DNA of 64,000 nucleotides from Brevibacterium zhoupengii (lineage in GTDB: Bacteria; Actinomycetota; Actinomycetes; Actinomycetales; Brevibacteriaceae): the NCBI RefSeq assembly GCF_021117425.1, contig NZ_CP088298.1, forward strand, positions 2,604,001-2,668,000, given 5' to 3'. Numbering within the stretch: the first letter of the stretch is position 1; every line of letters starts with the position of its first letter. This document shows positions 1 to 8,888 of the stretch, piece after piece. Under the pieces are notes generated by a model that saw only the letters and a program-made list of their open reading frames with translations, made no database searches and had not been told where the DNA came from. The position numbers and the translations under genes are program-made.

Positions 1-263
1 AGCGGGTCGACGAAGGTAGCCACGTGGCCCGAGGCCTCCCAGACCCGTTTGGGCAGGATGACCGAGGAGTCGAGTCCGACGACGTCTTCGCGTCCGCGGA
101 CGAAGGTCTGCCACCACTGGGCCTTGATGTTGTCCTTGAGCTCAACACCCAACGGCCCGTAGTCCCAGGCCGAACGGGAACCGCCATAGATCTCTCCGGC
201 TTGGAAGACGAATCCTCTGCGTTTGGCCAGGGCGATGACGGCATCCAACTTGGACTGTGCCAC
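1..263 (-). CDS. glyS: Glycyl-tRNA synthetase, N-terminal part (runs off the window)
   Basis: The reverse strand encodes the first 87 residues of a class II glycyl-tRNA synthetase of the single-chain (alpha2) type, which charges tRNA-Gly in the cytoplasm. The reading [18 protein letters not shown], then [21 protein letters not shown], is the characteristic N-terminus of this family. The start is GTG, with an AAGGAG Shine-Dalgarno about 8 bases upstream. The C-terminal part, including motifs 2 and 3, lies beyond base 1. It is divergent from the helicase gene. Confidence 0.93.
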   Translation of the reverse strand, partial: MAQSKLDAVIALAKRRGFVFQAGEIYGGSRSAWDYGPLGVELKDNIKAQWWQTFVRGREDVVGLDSSVILPKRVWEASGHVATFVDP

Positions 264-600
264 GTTTATTCTCCTTGAGGTAGTTCGCCGACGGCCGGCT
301 GCCGTGGCTCGCAGGTACAGCCTATCGGTTCGGCTGCGATCGGTGGCTGTCGACTCCTGGGCGACGGAACTCACACTTAAAGCGGACCGCAGAGCCACCT
401 CGGCGGGCGAGTGGCATGTAGGATTGAGGTACACCCAAACCTTTCTCCGTACTGACGGTTTTCAAGTCTGTCCAAGCAAGCCTTGGATCTCATACGGTTT
501 CGGCCCGGATTGCTCACGATGATTGCACAAGCGGCCGCAGGGTAGATCGCCACTACAGTCATCTGCGATCAAGTGTGTGCCGACGTGAGAGAGAAAACTC
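264..600. other. Intergenic region between glyS and the helicase gene
   Basis: This 337-base stretch between two divergent genes must hold both promoters. No convincing coding frame or RNA gene is visible: the open frames across it are short and unlike known proteins. A copy of CCACCTCGGCG lies near 399-409, a motif that recurs in other intergenic gaps of this window. A TACAGT hexamer at 554-559 could be a -10 box for the helicase, but no matching -35 is seen. Confidence 0.5.
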
Positions 601-2421
601 ATGACCGATGTGTCCTCATCCGACGATCCGACAACACCGAAGTTCTCCGAGTTGGGTCTCCACCCGCTCGTCCTCCAGGCAGTTCAGGCTCAGGGCTACG
701 AAACCCCGACCCCGATCCAGGCCGAAACGATTCCCGCACTGGTCGAAGGCCGCGACGTCATCGGACTCGCCCAGACCGGTACCGGCAAGACCGCCGCTTT
801 CGCTCTGCCGGCACTGTCCGACCTCGCTGAGGCGGGTCGCGCCAATGACGGCCCCTTCGCTCTCGTACTGACCCCCACCCGTGAGCTTGCAATCCAGGTC
901 GCCGAGGCGTTCACCTCCTATGCGACGAACCTCGACGACTTCTCCGTCCTCCCCATCTACGGCGGCCAGGCCTACGGCCCGCAGCTGTCCGGGCTCAAGC
1001 GCGGCGCTCAGGTTGTCGTGGGAACGCCCGGTCGTGTCATCGACCACCTCAAGAAGGGCTCCCTCAAGCTCGGCAGCCTCCGTCACCTCATCCTCGATGA
1101 GGCCGACGAGATGCTCAAGATGGGCTTCGCCGAAGACATCGAAGAGATCTTCAGCCAGTCCGGCGACTCACGTCAGGTGGCACTGTTCTCCGCCACCATG
1201 CCGACGTCAATCCACCGCCTGACCGGCAAGTACCTCAACAACCCCAAAGAGGTGCGGGTCGCGTCGAAGTCGCAGACCGGATCGAACATCCGTCAGCGCT
1301 ACCACATGGTCCAGCACTCCCATAAGCTCGACGCCCTGACCCGGATCCTCGAGGTCGAGGAGTACGAGGGCATCATCATGTTCGTCCGCACCAAGCAGGC
1401 CACGGAGGAGCTCGCGGAGAAGCTGCGTGCCCGCGGCTTCAAGGCCTCGGCGATCAACGGCGACATTCCCCAGCAGGCTCGTGAGCGCACGATCGACATG
1501 CTGCGCAACGGCAAGGTCGACATCCTCGTCGCCACCGACGTCGCAGCCCGCGGCCTCGACGTCGAGCGCATCACCCTGGTCGTCAACTTCGACATTCCTC
1601 ACGACACCGAGTCCTACGTCCACCGCATCGGCCGCACCGGCCGCGCCGGACGCTCGGGTGAGGCCATTCTCTTCATCACCCCGCGTGAGCAGCGTCTGCT
1701 CGGTTCCATCGAGCGCGCAACGAAGCAGAAGGTCGAACAGCTGAAGATGCCCAGCGTCGAAGAGCTGACGAACACCCGTGTGGAGAAGTTCACGAAGCGC
1801 ATCGACGATGTGCTCGCCACGACCGAGCTGACCGAGCTCGCGACCGTCATCGAACAGTACGAGCTCTCCCGCAACGTGCCTGCGACCGACATCGCCGCAG
1901 CGCTGGCGTCGCTGGTGCTCGAGTCGAACACCCTCAAGGCCGATCCCATGCCGGAGCCTTCGCGCGGCAAGCCAGCCCGTGACCGTGACAGCGGCGGACG
2001 CGACGGTAAGCCCGGCCGTGAACGTTCATCCCGTCCGCGTGATGAGAACATGACCACCTACCGTCTGGCCATCGGACGCAATGAGCGTCTGCAGCCCGGT
2101 GCGGTCGTCGGCGCCATCGCCAACGAGGGTGGTCTCACTTCGAAGGAGATCGGCCACATCGACATCCGGTCGAACCACACCCTTGTCGATCTGCCCAAGG
2201 ATCTCGATTCTTCGGTCATGCGCAAGCTCTCCAACACCCAGATCCAGGGCCGCCCGATCGACATCCGTCCGGATTCGGGCCGTCCGGCTCGTCCGTTCAA
2301 GAAGCGCAACTTCGACAAGCAGCCCGGCGACAGCCGCAACTTCCGCAATGATCGCCGCGGAGGCGCCAAGAAGTTCAGCAATGACCGCTTCGGCGGCGAA
2401 CGCTCACACGACCGCTACTGA
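601..2421 (+). CDS. deaD: DEAD-box ATP-dependent RNA helicase, DeaD/CsdA type
   Basis: A 606-residue RNA helicase expected to unwind structured RNA in ribosome assembly and mRNA turnover. Visible motifs: Q motif (15-40), Walker A AQTGTGKT (57-64), PTREL (92-96), TPGR (142-145), DEAD (166-169), SAT (197-199), ARGLD (316-320) and HRIGRTGR (341-348). Residues about 484-557 look like the DbpA/CsdA RNA-binding domain. The tail from 560 is rich in Arg, Gly and Asn, as in CsdA. A GAGAGAG stretch precedes the ATG. It appears monocistronic and ends in a strong hairpin. Related helicases are often cold-induced; no cold-shock element was identified here. Confidence 0.95.
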   Translation: MTDVSSSDDPTTPKFSELGLHPLVLQAVQAQGYETPTPIQAETIPALVEGRDVIGLAQTGTGKTAAFALPALSDLAEAGRANDGPFALVLTPTRELAIQVAEAFTSYATNLDDFSVLPIYGGQAYGPQLSGLKRGAQVVVGTPGRVIDHLKKGSLKLGSLRHLILDEADEMLKMGFAEDIEEIFSQSGDSRQVALFSATMPTSIHRLTGKYLNNPKEVRVASKSQTGSNIRQRYHMVQHSHKLDALTRILEVEEYEGIIMFVRTKQATEELAEKLRARGFKASAINGDIPQQARERTIDMLRNGKVDILVATDVAARGLDVERITLVVNFDIPHDTESYVHRIGRTGRAGRSGEAILFITPREQRLLGSIERATKQKVEQLKMPSVEELTNTRVEKFTKRIDDVLATTELTELATVIEQYELSRNVPATDIAAALASLVLESNTLKADPMPEPSRGKPARDRDSGGRDGKPGRERSSRPRDENMTTYRLAIGRNERLQPGAVVGAIANEGGLTSKEIGHIDIRSNHTLVDLPKDLDSSVMRKLSNTQIQGRPIDIRPDSGRPARPFKKRNFDKQPGDSRNFRNDRRGGAKKFSNDRFGGERSHDRY

Positions 2422-2501
2422 ATCGCTGCCGCTGCGCAGTCGCCCAGCCGTGCTGATCCACCGGCACTGCTGAGCCGGCTTCGGCGCAGCGAGCACACAT
2501 G

Positions 2502-2543
2502 ACACGAGGTCCCGCAACGTTTTCGTTGCGGGACCTCGTGTTT
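2502..2543 (+). terminator. Rho-independent-type terminator after deaD
   Basis: A perfect 18-bp stem (2502-2519 with 2524-2541) closed by a TTTT loop and followed by a few T residues. It lies between the convergent deaD and uppS genes and could work in both directions. Confidence 0.85.
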
Positions 2544-2584
2544 GCCTCTGGGATGTCGTGTTTGCTCAGACTGTTCGCGACCGG

Positions 2585-3361
2585 CTAGGAACCTGAGCGG
2601 TCCACGGCGCCGCCGAAGCGACGATCACGGCGTGCGTATTCTTCGATCGCCGACCACAGGGTGCGACGGTCGACGTCGGGCCAGAGCACGTCTTGGAAGA
2701 CCATCTCGGCGTACGCGGACTGCCACAGCAGGAAGTTTGAGGTCCGCTGCTCCCCCGATGAGCGCAGGAACAGGTCCACGTCGGGGACCTCGGCCGCGTA
2801 GAGACGGGAGCGAACGGTCTTCTCGCTGACCTTGCCCGGTTTCAGCTTCCCGGCGGCCACCTCGGCGGTGATCTGGTTGACTGCGTCGACGATCTCCGAG
2901 CGTCCCCCGTAGTTGACGCAGAACTGGAGGACCAGTCCGGTGTTGTGCTTGGTCATCTCCGCCGCGGTCTCGAGTTCGTCGATGACCGAGCGCCACAGGC
3001 GACCACGACGCCCCGCCCAGACGATGCGCACACCCAAAGCGTTGAGCTCATCGCGGCGTCGGCGGATGACATCACGGTTGAAGCCCATAAGGAATCGAAC
3101 CTCGTCGGGCGACCGTTTCCAGTTCTCGGTGGAGAAGGCATAGGCGGACAGGTAGTCGACACCCATCTCGATGGCCCCGTGGATGACTTCGAGGAGTGAG
3201 GCCTCTCCTGCCTTGTGTCCTTCAGTGCGCGGCAGACCACGGTCGTTGGCCCAGCGGCCGTTGCCGTCCATGACCACGGCCACGTGATTCGGGACGAATT
3301 TCGACTCGATGCGCGGGGGTCGGGCTCCGCTGGGGTGCGGAGGTGGTGCGGGATAGCTCAT
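2585..3361 (-). CDS. uppS: Isoprenyl (undecaprenyl-type) diphosphate synthase
   Basis: A 258-residue cis-prenyltransferase that adds isopentenyl units to an allylic diphosphate to make the polyprenyl carrier lipid for peptidoglycan and other wall polymers. MDGNGRWA (31-38) holds the catalytic Asp; the later [18 protein letters not shown] block holds the IPP-binding and metal residues. I chose the ATG at 3361 because it overlaps the recO stop as ATGA and has a GGAG about 6 bases upstream. An upstream ATG at 3409 would add 16 unconserved residues inside recO. It is translationally coupled to recO, a common actinobacterial pair. Product chain length cannot be read from sequence. Confidence 0.93.
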   Translation of the reverse strand: MSYPAPPPHPSGARPPRIESKFVPNHVAVVMDGNGRWANDRGLPRTEGHKAGEASLLEVIHGAIEMGVDYLSAYAFSTENWKRSPDEVRFLMGFNRDVIRRRRDELNALGVRIVWAGRRGRLWRSVIDELETAAEMTKHNTGLVLQFCVNYGGRSEIVDAVNQITAEVAAGKLKPGKVSEKTVRSRLYAAEVPDVDLFLRSSGEQRTSNFLLWQSAYAEMVFQDVLWPDVDRRTLWSAIEEYARRDRRFGGAVDRSGS

Positions 3362-4086
3362 CTGCTCTCCAGAACTCTCAGTGATCGGATATTGCGCTCC
3401 AGATGCCACGACACCCAGTCCGAGACGAGTTTGGAACCGTCGATCTGGTCGTGGAGGTCCGAAGACTCCGCGCGCTCCCAGTCACCGGAGAGCAGCGCCG
3501 CCATATGTTCGAGTGCGTCGGTGTCGGGCAGGGCTGCGCCGCTGGGGCGACAGGTGGTGCACACGGCACCGCCCAGGGAGGCCGAGAACGCACGGTGGGG
3601 TCCAGGACTGCCGCACTGTGCGCAGTCGAGCAGACTCGGCGCCCAGCCGGCCACGGACATGGCCCGGAGCAGATACGCGTCGAGGGCCAACCTCGGCGGG
3701 TGCTCGCCGTTGCACAGGGACCGGATGGCCGAGACGAGGAGCAGGAAATGGGTGCGCGACTGGGGTTCGACCTCGGTGATCCGGGCGGCGGTCTCCGCCA
3801 TCACGCTGGCGGCGGAGTACGCGTCATAGTCGGCGCCGATGCCACGGGCAAAGGGTTCGATGAGTTCGACCTGGGTGACGATGTCGAGGCTGCGGCCGAC
3901 GTGGCACTGCACATCGACGAGCATGAAGGGCTCGAGTCGGGAACCGAAGCGTGACTTGGTGCGGCGAATGCCCTTCGCAACTGCTCGGATCAGCCCGTGG
4001 CTGCGGGTGAGAACAGTGACGATGCGGTCGGCTTCGCCGAGTTTGTGCCCTTGGAGCACGATGCCTTCATCACGATAGTTGTGCAC
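3358..4086 (-). CDS. recO: DNA repair protein RecO
   Basis: A 242-residue recombination mediator that helps load RecA on SSB-coated single-stranded DNA, with RecR and RecF. The N-terminal OB fold ([20 protein letters not shown]) and a zinc finger with Cys155, Cys158, Cys176 and Cys179 are visible. Length is normal for the family. Its stop overlaps the uppS start by four bases. A gap of about 120 bases separates it from leuA upstream, so it may share the leuA transcript or have its own promoter. Confidence 0.93.
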   Translation of the reverse strand: MHNYRDEGIVLQGHKLGEADRIVTVLTRSHGLIRAVAKGIRRTKSRFGSRLEPFMLVDVQCHVGRSLDIVTQVELIEPFARGIGADYDAYSAASVMAETAARITEVEPQSRTHFLLLVSAIRSLCNGEHPPRLALDAYLLRAMSVAGWAPSLLDCAQCGSPGPHRAFSASLGGAVCTTCRPSGAALPDTDALEHMAALLSGDWERAESSDLHDQIDGSKLVSDWVSWHLERNIRSLRVLESR

Positions 4087-4205
4087 CCGCCCATTATCGC
4101 AGAGTGCGGCGGGGAATCATCCCCGCCGCACTCAGACATCAGTTGTGAGATTGCCCCCTGCCGACAGTCGATCCGACCGGCAGGCTCAGTCTCCAGTGGT
4201 GGACC

Positions 4206-5972
4206 TCAGCGCTCTCCGTCACGGTCGCGGGCTGCTCGGTTGACCGCCGAGACGACGGCCTTGAGCGAGGCCTTGGTGATGTTGGGGTGCAGTCCGGCAC
4301 CCCAGACCACACGGTCCTCGACAGCGAGTTCGACGTAGGCTGCAGCCATGGTGTCGGCACCCGATCCGATGGCGTGCTCGGTGTAGTCCTGGAGCCGGAG
4401 ATCAACGTCGAAGTTCTCGATGAGGATCTTCACGAGCGCATCGATCGGACCCTTGCCGTGTCCTTCGTAGGTGCGTTCCTGACCGTCGACGATGAGGTCG
4501 GCCTCGACGCGCTCGGCAGAGCCGGAATCGTCGACCGTACCGGAGTCAGTGCGCAGGCCCACGATCTGGAAGCGGCCCCAGGCGTTGTCCGGATCATCGC
4601 TGGGCAGGTATTCGTGGTTGAAGATGCGGCGGATCTCTTCAGCCGAGACCTCTCCCCCGCCTTCGGTGTGTGCCTGGACGGCTCGGGAGAATTCGACCTG
4701 CATGCGGCGCGGCAGATCCAAGCCGTACTCGCTCTTGAGCAGGTAGGTGACTCCGCCTTTGCCGGACTGCGAGTTCACGCGGATGATCGCCTCGTACGAG
4801 CGCCCCAGATCCTTCGGGTCGACCGGCAGGTAGGGCATGTCCCATTCCATCAGGTCCACTGGCACGCCCTGCTCGTTGGCCCTCTTCTCACGGTCGGCGA
4901 ACGCCTTGTTGATGGCGTCCTGGTGCGAGCCGGAGAACGAGGTGAAGACGAGGTCGCCGCCGTATGGATGGCGCTCGTGGACGCCGATCTGGTTGCACTC
5001 GGTAACGGTGTGGATGACCTCGTCGATGTCGGAGAAGTCCAGTTCGGGGTCGACGCCCTGCGTGTAGAGGTTGAGTGCCACGGTGACCAGGTCGAGGTTG
5101 CCGGTGCGTTCGCCGTTGCCGAAGAGGCAGCCTTCGATCCTGTCGGCACCGGCCATGATGCCCATCTCTGCAGCAGCCACTCCGGTTCCACGGTCGTTGT
5201 GAGGGTGCAGGGACACGGCTACCTCATCGCGGTAGGGCATGTTGCGGCAGAACCATTCGATCTGGTCAGCATAAGTGTTCGGGGTGCCGCGCTCGACGGT
5301 GGCAGGCAGGTTGACGACCGTTTCGCGATCGGTGGCCGGCTGCCACATGTCGAGGACGCTGCCGACGATGTCGAGAGCGAATTCGGGTTCGGTGTCGACG
5401 AAGATCTCCGGGGAGTACTGGTAGCCGAAGTCCGCGTCGCCCAGGAGTGACTCGGCGTGCTTCATGACCGCCTGAGTGCCGCGGGTGGCGATTTCGCGAG
5501 TCTGGTCGAAGCCCTCACCGTCGAAGCCGAACACGACCTTGCGGAAGACCGGCGCGGTGGCGTTGTAGAGGTGGACTGTCGGCTTCTTGGCACCGACAAG
5601 GGACTCCACTGTCCGCTCGATGAGATCCTCACGTGCCTGGGTGAGCACGGAGATGCGCACATCGTCGGGGATCGCGTCCTGTTCGATGATCTCGCGGACG
5701 AAGTCGAAGTCGACCTGGCTGGCAGCGGGGAAACCGACCTCGATCTCCTTGAAGCCCAGCTTGACGAGGAGGTCGAACATCTTGCGCTTGCGATCGGGTG
5801 TCATCGGATCGATGAGGGCCTGGTTGCCGTCACGCAGGTCGGTGCTCAGCCAGCGCGGAGCCTTGCGAATCAGCTGGTCTGGCCAGGTGCGGTCGCGCAT
5901 ATCCAGAGCGATGCGGTCCTGAAAGGACTTGTATTTGCTGAACGGCATGGGAGTGGGCTTCTGCAGTTTCAT
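4206..5972 (-). CDS. leuA: 2-isopropylmalate synthase
   Basis: A 588-residue enzyme of the long (type 2) actinobacterial form. It condenses acetyl-CoA with 2-ketoisovalerate, the first committed step of leucine synthesis. DLRDGNQ (45-51) and HPHND (256-260) carry catalytic and metal ligands; GNGERTGN (285-292) is the signature. The C-terminal portion (about 445-575) is the LeuA regulatory domain for leucine feedback. The ATG has a GAGGAA site 5 bases upstream. No other leu gene is adjacent. Expression is predicted to be controlled by the attenuator and Leu-codon leader just upstream. Confidence 0.96.
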   Translation of the reverse strand: MKLQKPTPMPFSKYKSFQDRIALDMRDRTWPDQLIRKAPRWLSTDLRDGNQALIDPMTPDRKRKMFDLLVKLGFKEIEVGFPAASQVDFDFVREIIEQDAIPDDVRISVLTQAREDLIERTVESLVGAKKPTVHLYNATAPVFRKVVFGFDGEGFDQTREIATRGTQAVMKHAESLLGDADFGYQYSPEIFVDTEPEFALDIVGSVLDMWQPATDRETVVNLPATVERGTPNTYADQIEWFCRNMPYRDEVAVSLHPHNDRGTGVAAAEMGIMAGADRIEGCLFGNGERTGNLDLVTVALNLYTQGVDPELDFSDIDEVIHTVTECNQIGVHERHPYGGDLVFTSFSGSHQDAINKAFADREKRANEQGVPVDLMEWDMPYLPVDPKDLGRSYEAIIRVNSQSGKGGVTYLLKSEYGLDLPRRMQVEFSRAVQAHTEGGGEVSAEEIRRIFNHEYLPSDDPDNAWGRFQIVGLRTDSGTVDDSGSAERVEADLIVDGQERTYEGHGKGPIDALVKILIENFDVDLRLQDYTEHAIGSGADTMAAAYVELAVEDRVVWGAGLHPNITKASLKAVVSAVNRAARDRDGER

Positions 5973-6011
5973 GGTTCCTCAATCATTCATCGTGTGCTAA
6001 ATCAGCATATG

Positions 6012-6056
6012 AAAAACTCCGCGACGAGTGTGCTGTCCGATCAGGACTCGTCGCGG
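6012..6056 (-). terminator. Attenuator terminator in the leuA leader
   Basis: A perfect 11-bp stem (CCGCGACGAGT, 6046-6056, with its complement at 6019-6029) followed on the minus strand by AGTTTTT, ending about 40 bases before the leuA ATG. The leader-peptide stop codon falls in the loop. This is an intrinsic terminator placed before the structural gene, as in amino-acid attenuation. Confidence 0.85.
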
Positions 6057-6085
6057 CAAGGAAGGAGGAGCAACCTGTGAGCCAC
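6041..6085 (-). CDS. leuA leader peptide with four consecutive Leu codons
   Basis: A 14-codon open frame starting GTG, read as MAHRLLLLPCRDES, with consecutive Leu codons TTG CTC CTC CTT. Its TGA lies in the loop of the downstream terminator hairpin. The Leu codons sit in the 3' arm of an upstream hairpin (6067-6111). Ribosome stalling on scarce Leu-tRNA would therefore change which RNA structure forms. Leader peptides before leuA are known in other actinobacteria; assignment here rests on frame, codons and structure. The Shine-Dalgarno is weak, which is the main doubt about the start. Confidence 0.75.
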   Translation of the reverse strand: MAHRLLLLPCRDES

Positions 6086-6111
6086 ACCATCAACATAGCC
6101 CTGGTTGCTCC
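6067..6111 (-). promoter_or_regulatory. Upstream hairpin of the leuA attenuator
   Basis: GGAGCAACC (6103-6111 on the minus strand) pairs perfectly with GGTTGCTCC (6067-6075), extendable by a G-U pair. The 3' arm contains the leader Leu codons. A TAGGAT hexamer at 6138-6133 could be the -10 box, giving a leader of about 150 bases. The -10 assignment is inference, as no good -35 is seen. Confidence 0.65.
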
Positions 6112-6156
6112 CTCCGACCCAAATCTGTCCAAATCCTAAGATCGTAGTCCTGATCT

Positions 6157-6217
6157 CGCCGAGGTGGTCCGTGCGCTGTCCCCGCCGAGGTGGTGGTGCT
6201 ATACATCGCCGAGGTGG
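6157..6217. repeat. Three copies of CGCCGAGGTGG in an intergenic gap
   Basis: The 11-mer CGCCGAGGTGG occurs at 6157-6167, 6183-6193 and 6207-6217, all in the same orientation. They lie between the stop codon of the next gene (6224) and the leuA promoter region. Being direct copies, they do not form a hairpin with each other. A related copy lies at 27533-27543. Confidence 0.7.
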
Positions 6218-6223
6218 CTCTGC

Positions 6224-7453
6224 CTAGTCGAGGAAGTCGACCGAGGCTCGTCGCATGTTGAAGCCGACGCCGGACTCATCAGACTTGCATGTCATGCCCT
6301 CTCGGGTGGAGGTGCAGGTCATTCCCTCAGCGGTGATCGATTCGCCGTAGCCGAGCACCCGAGCGGGGCCGGAATTCTCAGGGGCCTCAACGCAGGAGAA
6401 GCCCGCGCCCTCGGAGTTGGCCACGACGACGGCACCCCAGTTCTCCAGTTGGCAGTCATCGGGTTTCTCCGGAGCCTTGTAGTCGAAGGACGTGATGACG
6501 CACCGGCTGCGGTCTGAATCGATCGTGCAGGAGATGTTGCCAGAGGGTGACTTGAACGACTCTGCTGCGACCGGTGGCGTCGAAGCTCCCGGGTCTTCTG
6601 TCTCGGAGCCTGCACCGTCAGACGGTCCTTGTGAGGACGCGCCTGTGGCCTCGTCGTCCTTGCTCTGTGTTGCGTCCCAGGCAATGTATCCGACGATGCC
6701 GAGTGCGAGGATCAGAGCGATCGCGGCCAGCGCCCAGAGCCAACCCGGGACCTTTCTGGTCTCGGAGTCTCGTCGATGAGGGCCTCCCGGACCGCCCGGT
6801 CCACCGGGGCCGTATCCACCGGGTCCCCCGGGTCCGCCGGGCCCATATCCACCTGGACCGCCGGGGCCATAGCCTCCGCTTGCGGGACCGGGACCGCCGG
6901 ATCCCGCGTAGGCGGCTGCGGCATGTGGGGCATGGGCTGATGCGCCGTTGGGCACGTGCGACTCACTTCCGGGGTATTCGTTGGGATGCGGTGGAGGGGT
7001 GGGCTGCTGTGGCGGGGGTCCGGCCGGAGGGCCGGCAGGAGGGCCAGGCGCGCCGAAGTCTGATCCCCACTGCTCTGGCTGCGGCGAGTTGGGGGCCGAG
7101 GCGCCCTGCGGGTTCCACTGTTTCGGTGCTGAGGCGGCTTGTGCTTCGGCGATGTCCTCGGACCTCACCTTTCGAGGTGCCGGATCGCTGCCGGTGGATT
7201 CGTCGTTTTCAGCTGCAGCCAGCTGGCGCAGCTCGTCGAGGCTGAGGACCTCGGTGGCCTCGGCGCCGTCGGAGGACACCATGGACCGGAGTCTGGCCAG
7301 CTCCTCGGAGCTGAGTGCTTGGGTCGAACCATCAGCAGCCGGGGACTTGTCCTGACCGATGAACAACTGCGTCGTGATCGAATCTGGAGACTCCTCGGCC
7401 GGCTTCCGACGCCCGGGGCGCGGAGGGTGGTTCGGCACAGGTGGAATGCTCAT
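6224..7453 (-). CDS. Single-pass membrane protein with Pro/Gly-rich cytoplasmic part and Cys-rich outer domain
   Basis: A 409-residue protein of unknown function. Residues 1-234 are polar and then strongly Pro/Gly-rich, with tandem GGYGPGGPGG units. One transmembrane helix spans about 235-261 (start VPGWLWALAAIAL), so the C-terminus should be outside. The outer domain (about 299-409) opens with SPSGNISCTI and has six Cys, which could form three disulfides; it resembles the DUF6636-type domain, though I could not verify this. No Shine-Dalgarno is clear. It is divergent from the L,D-transpeptidase gene across 60 bases, which hints at a cell-envelope role. Confidence 0.7.
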   Translation of the reverse strand: MSIPPVPNHPPRPGRRKPAEESPDSITTQLFIGQDKSPAADGSTQALSSEELARLRSMVSSDGAEATEVLSLDELRQLAAAENDESTGSDPAPRKVRSEDIAEAQAASAPKQWNPQGASAPNSPQPEQWGSDFGAPGPPAGPPAGPPPQQPTPPPHPNEYPGSESHVPNGASAHAPHAAAAYAGSGGPGPASGGYGPGGPGGYGPGGPGGPGGYGPGGPGGPGGPHRRDSETRKVPGWLWALAAIALILALGIVGYIAWDATQSKDDEATGASSQGPSDGAGSETEDPGASTPPVAAESFKSPSGNISCTIDSDRSRCVITSFDYKAPEKPDDCQLENWGAVVVANSEGAGFSCVEAPENSGPARVLGYGESITAEGMTCTSTREGMTCKSDESGVGFNMRRASVDFLD

Positions 7454-7513
7454 GGGCTCATTTTCGCATAGTCATTACCACGGTGTTCTCAAGGTTCGTG
7501 AGAAGATGACCCC

Positions 7514-8329
7514 ATGTTCAGTGGTGGAACCCGGACCGGGACCAGCCTGACGGTCGCTGTTCTGGCTCTGACGCTGTCGTCGTGCGGGACACCGACCGAC
7601 AGCGATGACGATGACGACTCAGCCGTTACCTCCGGTATGGTCGCGGCCCCCGCGCAACAGAACAGCCTCGGTGATTTCGCCGCCCCTGCTCAGATGACCC
7701 CACCCGGAGCAGCACCCACAGAAGTTACCGGGCCTGCCCACTCGGTGCCGGTCCCCGGACTCGGACCGAAGACGGCAGCGCAGATCCCCGCCGAGACCTC
7801 ACAGGTCCTTGTCGCCAGCGGCTCGGATGCGAACTCCGATTCCGGTCAGCTGATCTTCTACGCCTTCGACGACGGCGCCTGGAAGAAGCGCAAGACCTTC
7901 GACATCCACAACGGGAAGAAGGGGTGGTTGGCCGATCGGCGGGAAGGCGACAAGACCTCACCGATCGGAGTCTTCACTCTCAGCGATGCCGGCGGGTACA
8001 AGAAGGATCCGGGAACTCAGCTTCCCTACACCCAAGATGATCGACTCCCCTCATCGGCGACTGTCGCCTACGGGTCCGAGTACGATCGGGTCTTCGACTA
8101 CATCATCGCCATCGACTACAACCGCGTCCCGGGGACACCGCCCACCGATCGGACTCGCCCCCTGGGATGGGACAAGGGCGGTGGGATCTGGTTGCACCTC
8201 GACCATGATTCGGGGACCAACGGCTGTGTGACCCTCAAGGAGAAGGACCTCAAGTGGATCCTTGAGACCATCGACCCCGATGCCCACCCGCGCATCGCCA
8301 TGGGACCTGTGTCCCAGCTGCAGAAGTAG
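7514..8329 (+). CDS. L,D-transpeptidase-family lipoprotein
   Basis: A 271-residue exported lipoprotein: hydrophobic signal with lipobox LSSC (Cys24), then an acidic and Pro/Ala-rich linker. The C-terminal half matches a YkuD-type catalytic domain, with His228 and the nucleophile Cys238 in SGTNGCV. Such enzymes make 3-3 crosslinks in peptidoglycan or attach proteins to it; some relatives act otherwise, so the substrate is open. The TSPIGVFTL block is typical of the fold. The next gene begins 10 bases after its stop and is probably cotranscribed. Confidence 0.82.
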   Translation: MFSGGTRTGTSLTVAVLALTLSSCGTPTDSDDDDDSAVTSGMVAAPAQQNSLGDFAAPAQMTPPGAAPTEVTGPAHSVPVPGLGPKTAAQIPAETSQVLVASGSDANSDSGQLIFYAFDDGAWKKRKTFDIHNGKKGWLADRREGDKTSPIGVFTLSDAGGYKKDPGTQLPYTQDDRLPSSATVAYGSEYDRVFDYIIAIDYNRVPGTPPTDRTRPLGWDKGGGIWLHLDHDSGTNGCVTLKEKDLKWILETIDPDAHPRIAMGPVSQLQK

Positions 8330-8339
8330 AGGCACCTTA

Positions 8340-8888
8340 ATGCGCACGCTCATCATCTCCCTGGTGCAGTCGATCAACGGCTCCTATGCCCAGGACGGCT
8401 GGTCGACGGGAGTTTCCACGAAGGCCGATTTCGCCTACTTCAAGTCACTCCGCAGGCAGGCGGGTGCCATCATCATCGATCGCAGGACCGCGCTGAATCC
8501 CGCGCTGCCGGTCATCAACGCACCGGGCAAGGCCCTCGAACACACGCCGGTGCATGTCCTGACCGAATCAGACCCGCAGGCACTGACCAGTCAGCTCGCC
8601 GAGGCGGACCTCGACTACAGGGTCCAGCACTTCACTCCCGACACCGCCGCCGCCACGCTCGAGGGCCTCGAGTCCGCGAACGAGACACTGGTGTGCGAAT
8701 CCGGTCCTCATCTGGCCTACCGCCTCCTCGACGCCGTCCCCGGCGCCGAGCTGCATCTGAGTCTCAGTCCGCTCTACCGCCGCACCCCCGGCAGCCACTT
8801 CTCCCAGCTCGAGGCCACCCTCGATCTGCGACTCATCGATGTGCGGTCCGTCGATGACCAGGTCTTCGTCCGCTACCGTCGAGCCTGA
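8340..8888 (+). CDS. RibD C-terminal/dihydrofolate-reductase-like protein
   Basis: A 182-residue protein beginning MRTLIISLVQSINGSYAQDG, resembling the N-terminus of the RibD_C (pyrimidine reductase, DHFR-like) fold, with later blocks such as GAIIIDRRTALNP and ETLVCESGPHLAYRLL. The family binds NADPH, but many members are not riboflavin enzymes and no rib gene is nearby. I start at the ATG at 8340, ten bases after the transpeptidase stop; an upstream in-frame extension would lie inside that gene. Its TGA falls in the first unit of a tandem repeat. Confidence 0.65.
   Translation: MRTLIISLVQSINGSYAQDGWSTGVSTKADFAYFKSLRRQAGAIIIDRRTALNPALPVINAPGKALEHTPVHVLTESDPQALTSQLAEADLDYRVQHFTPDTAAATLEGLESANETLVCESGPHLAYRLLDAVPGAELHLSLSPLYRRTPGSHFSQLEATLDLRLIDVRSVDDQVFVRYRRA

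Noticed and set aside
5979..6098. A 37-codon ATG frame in the leuA leader region
   Set aside because: It reads straight through the terminator with few Leu codons; the overlapping 14-codon GTG frame with four Leu codons and a stop in the loop fits attenuation better.
6600..7100. Possible minisatellite or mobile element in the Gly/Pro-rich region
   Set aside because: The repeats are in frame within an intact gene and encode low-complexity protein sequence; no terminal repeats or transposase are seen.
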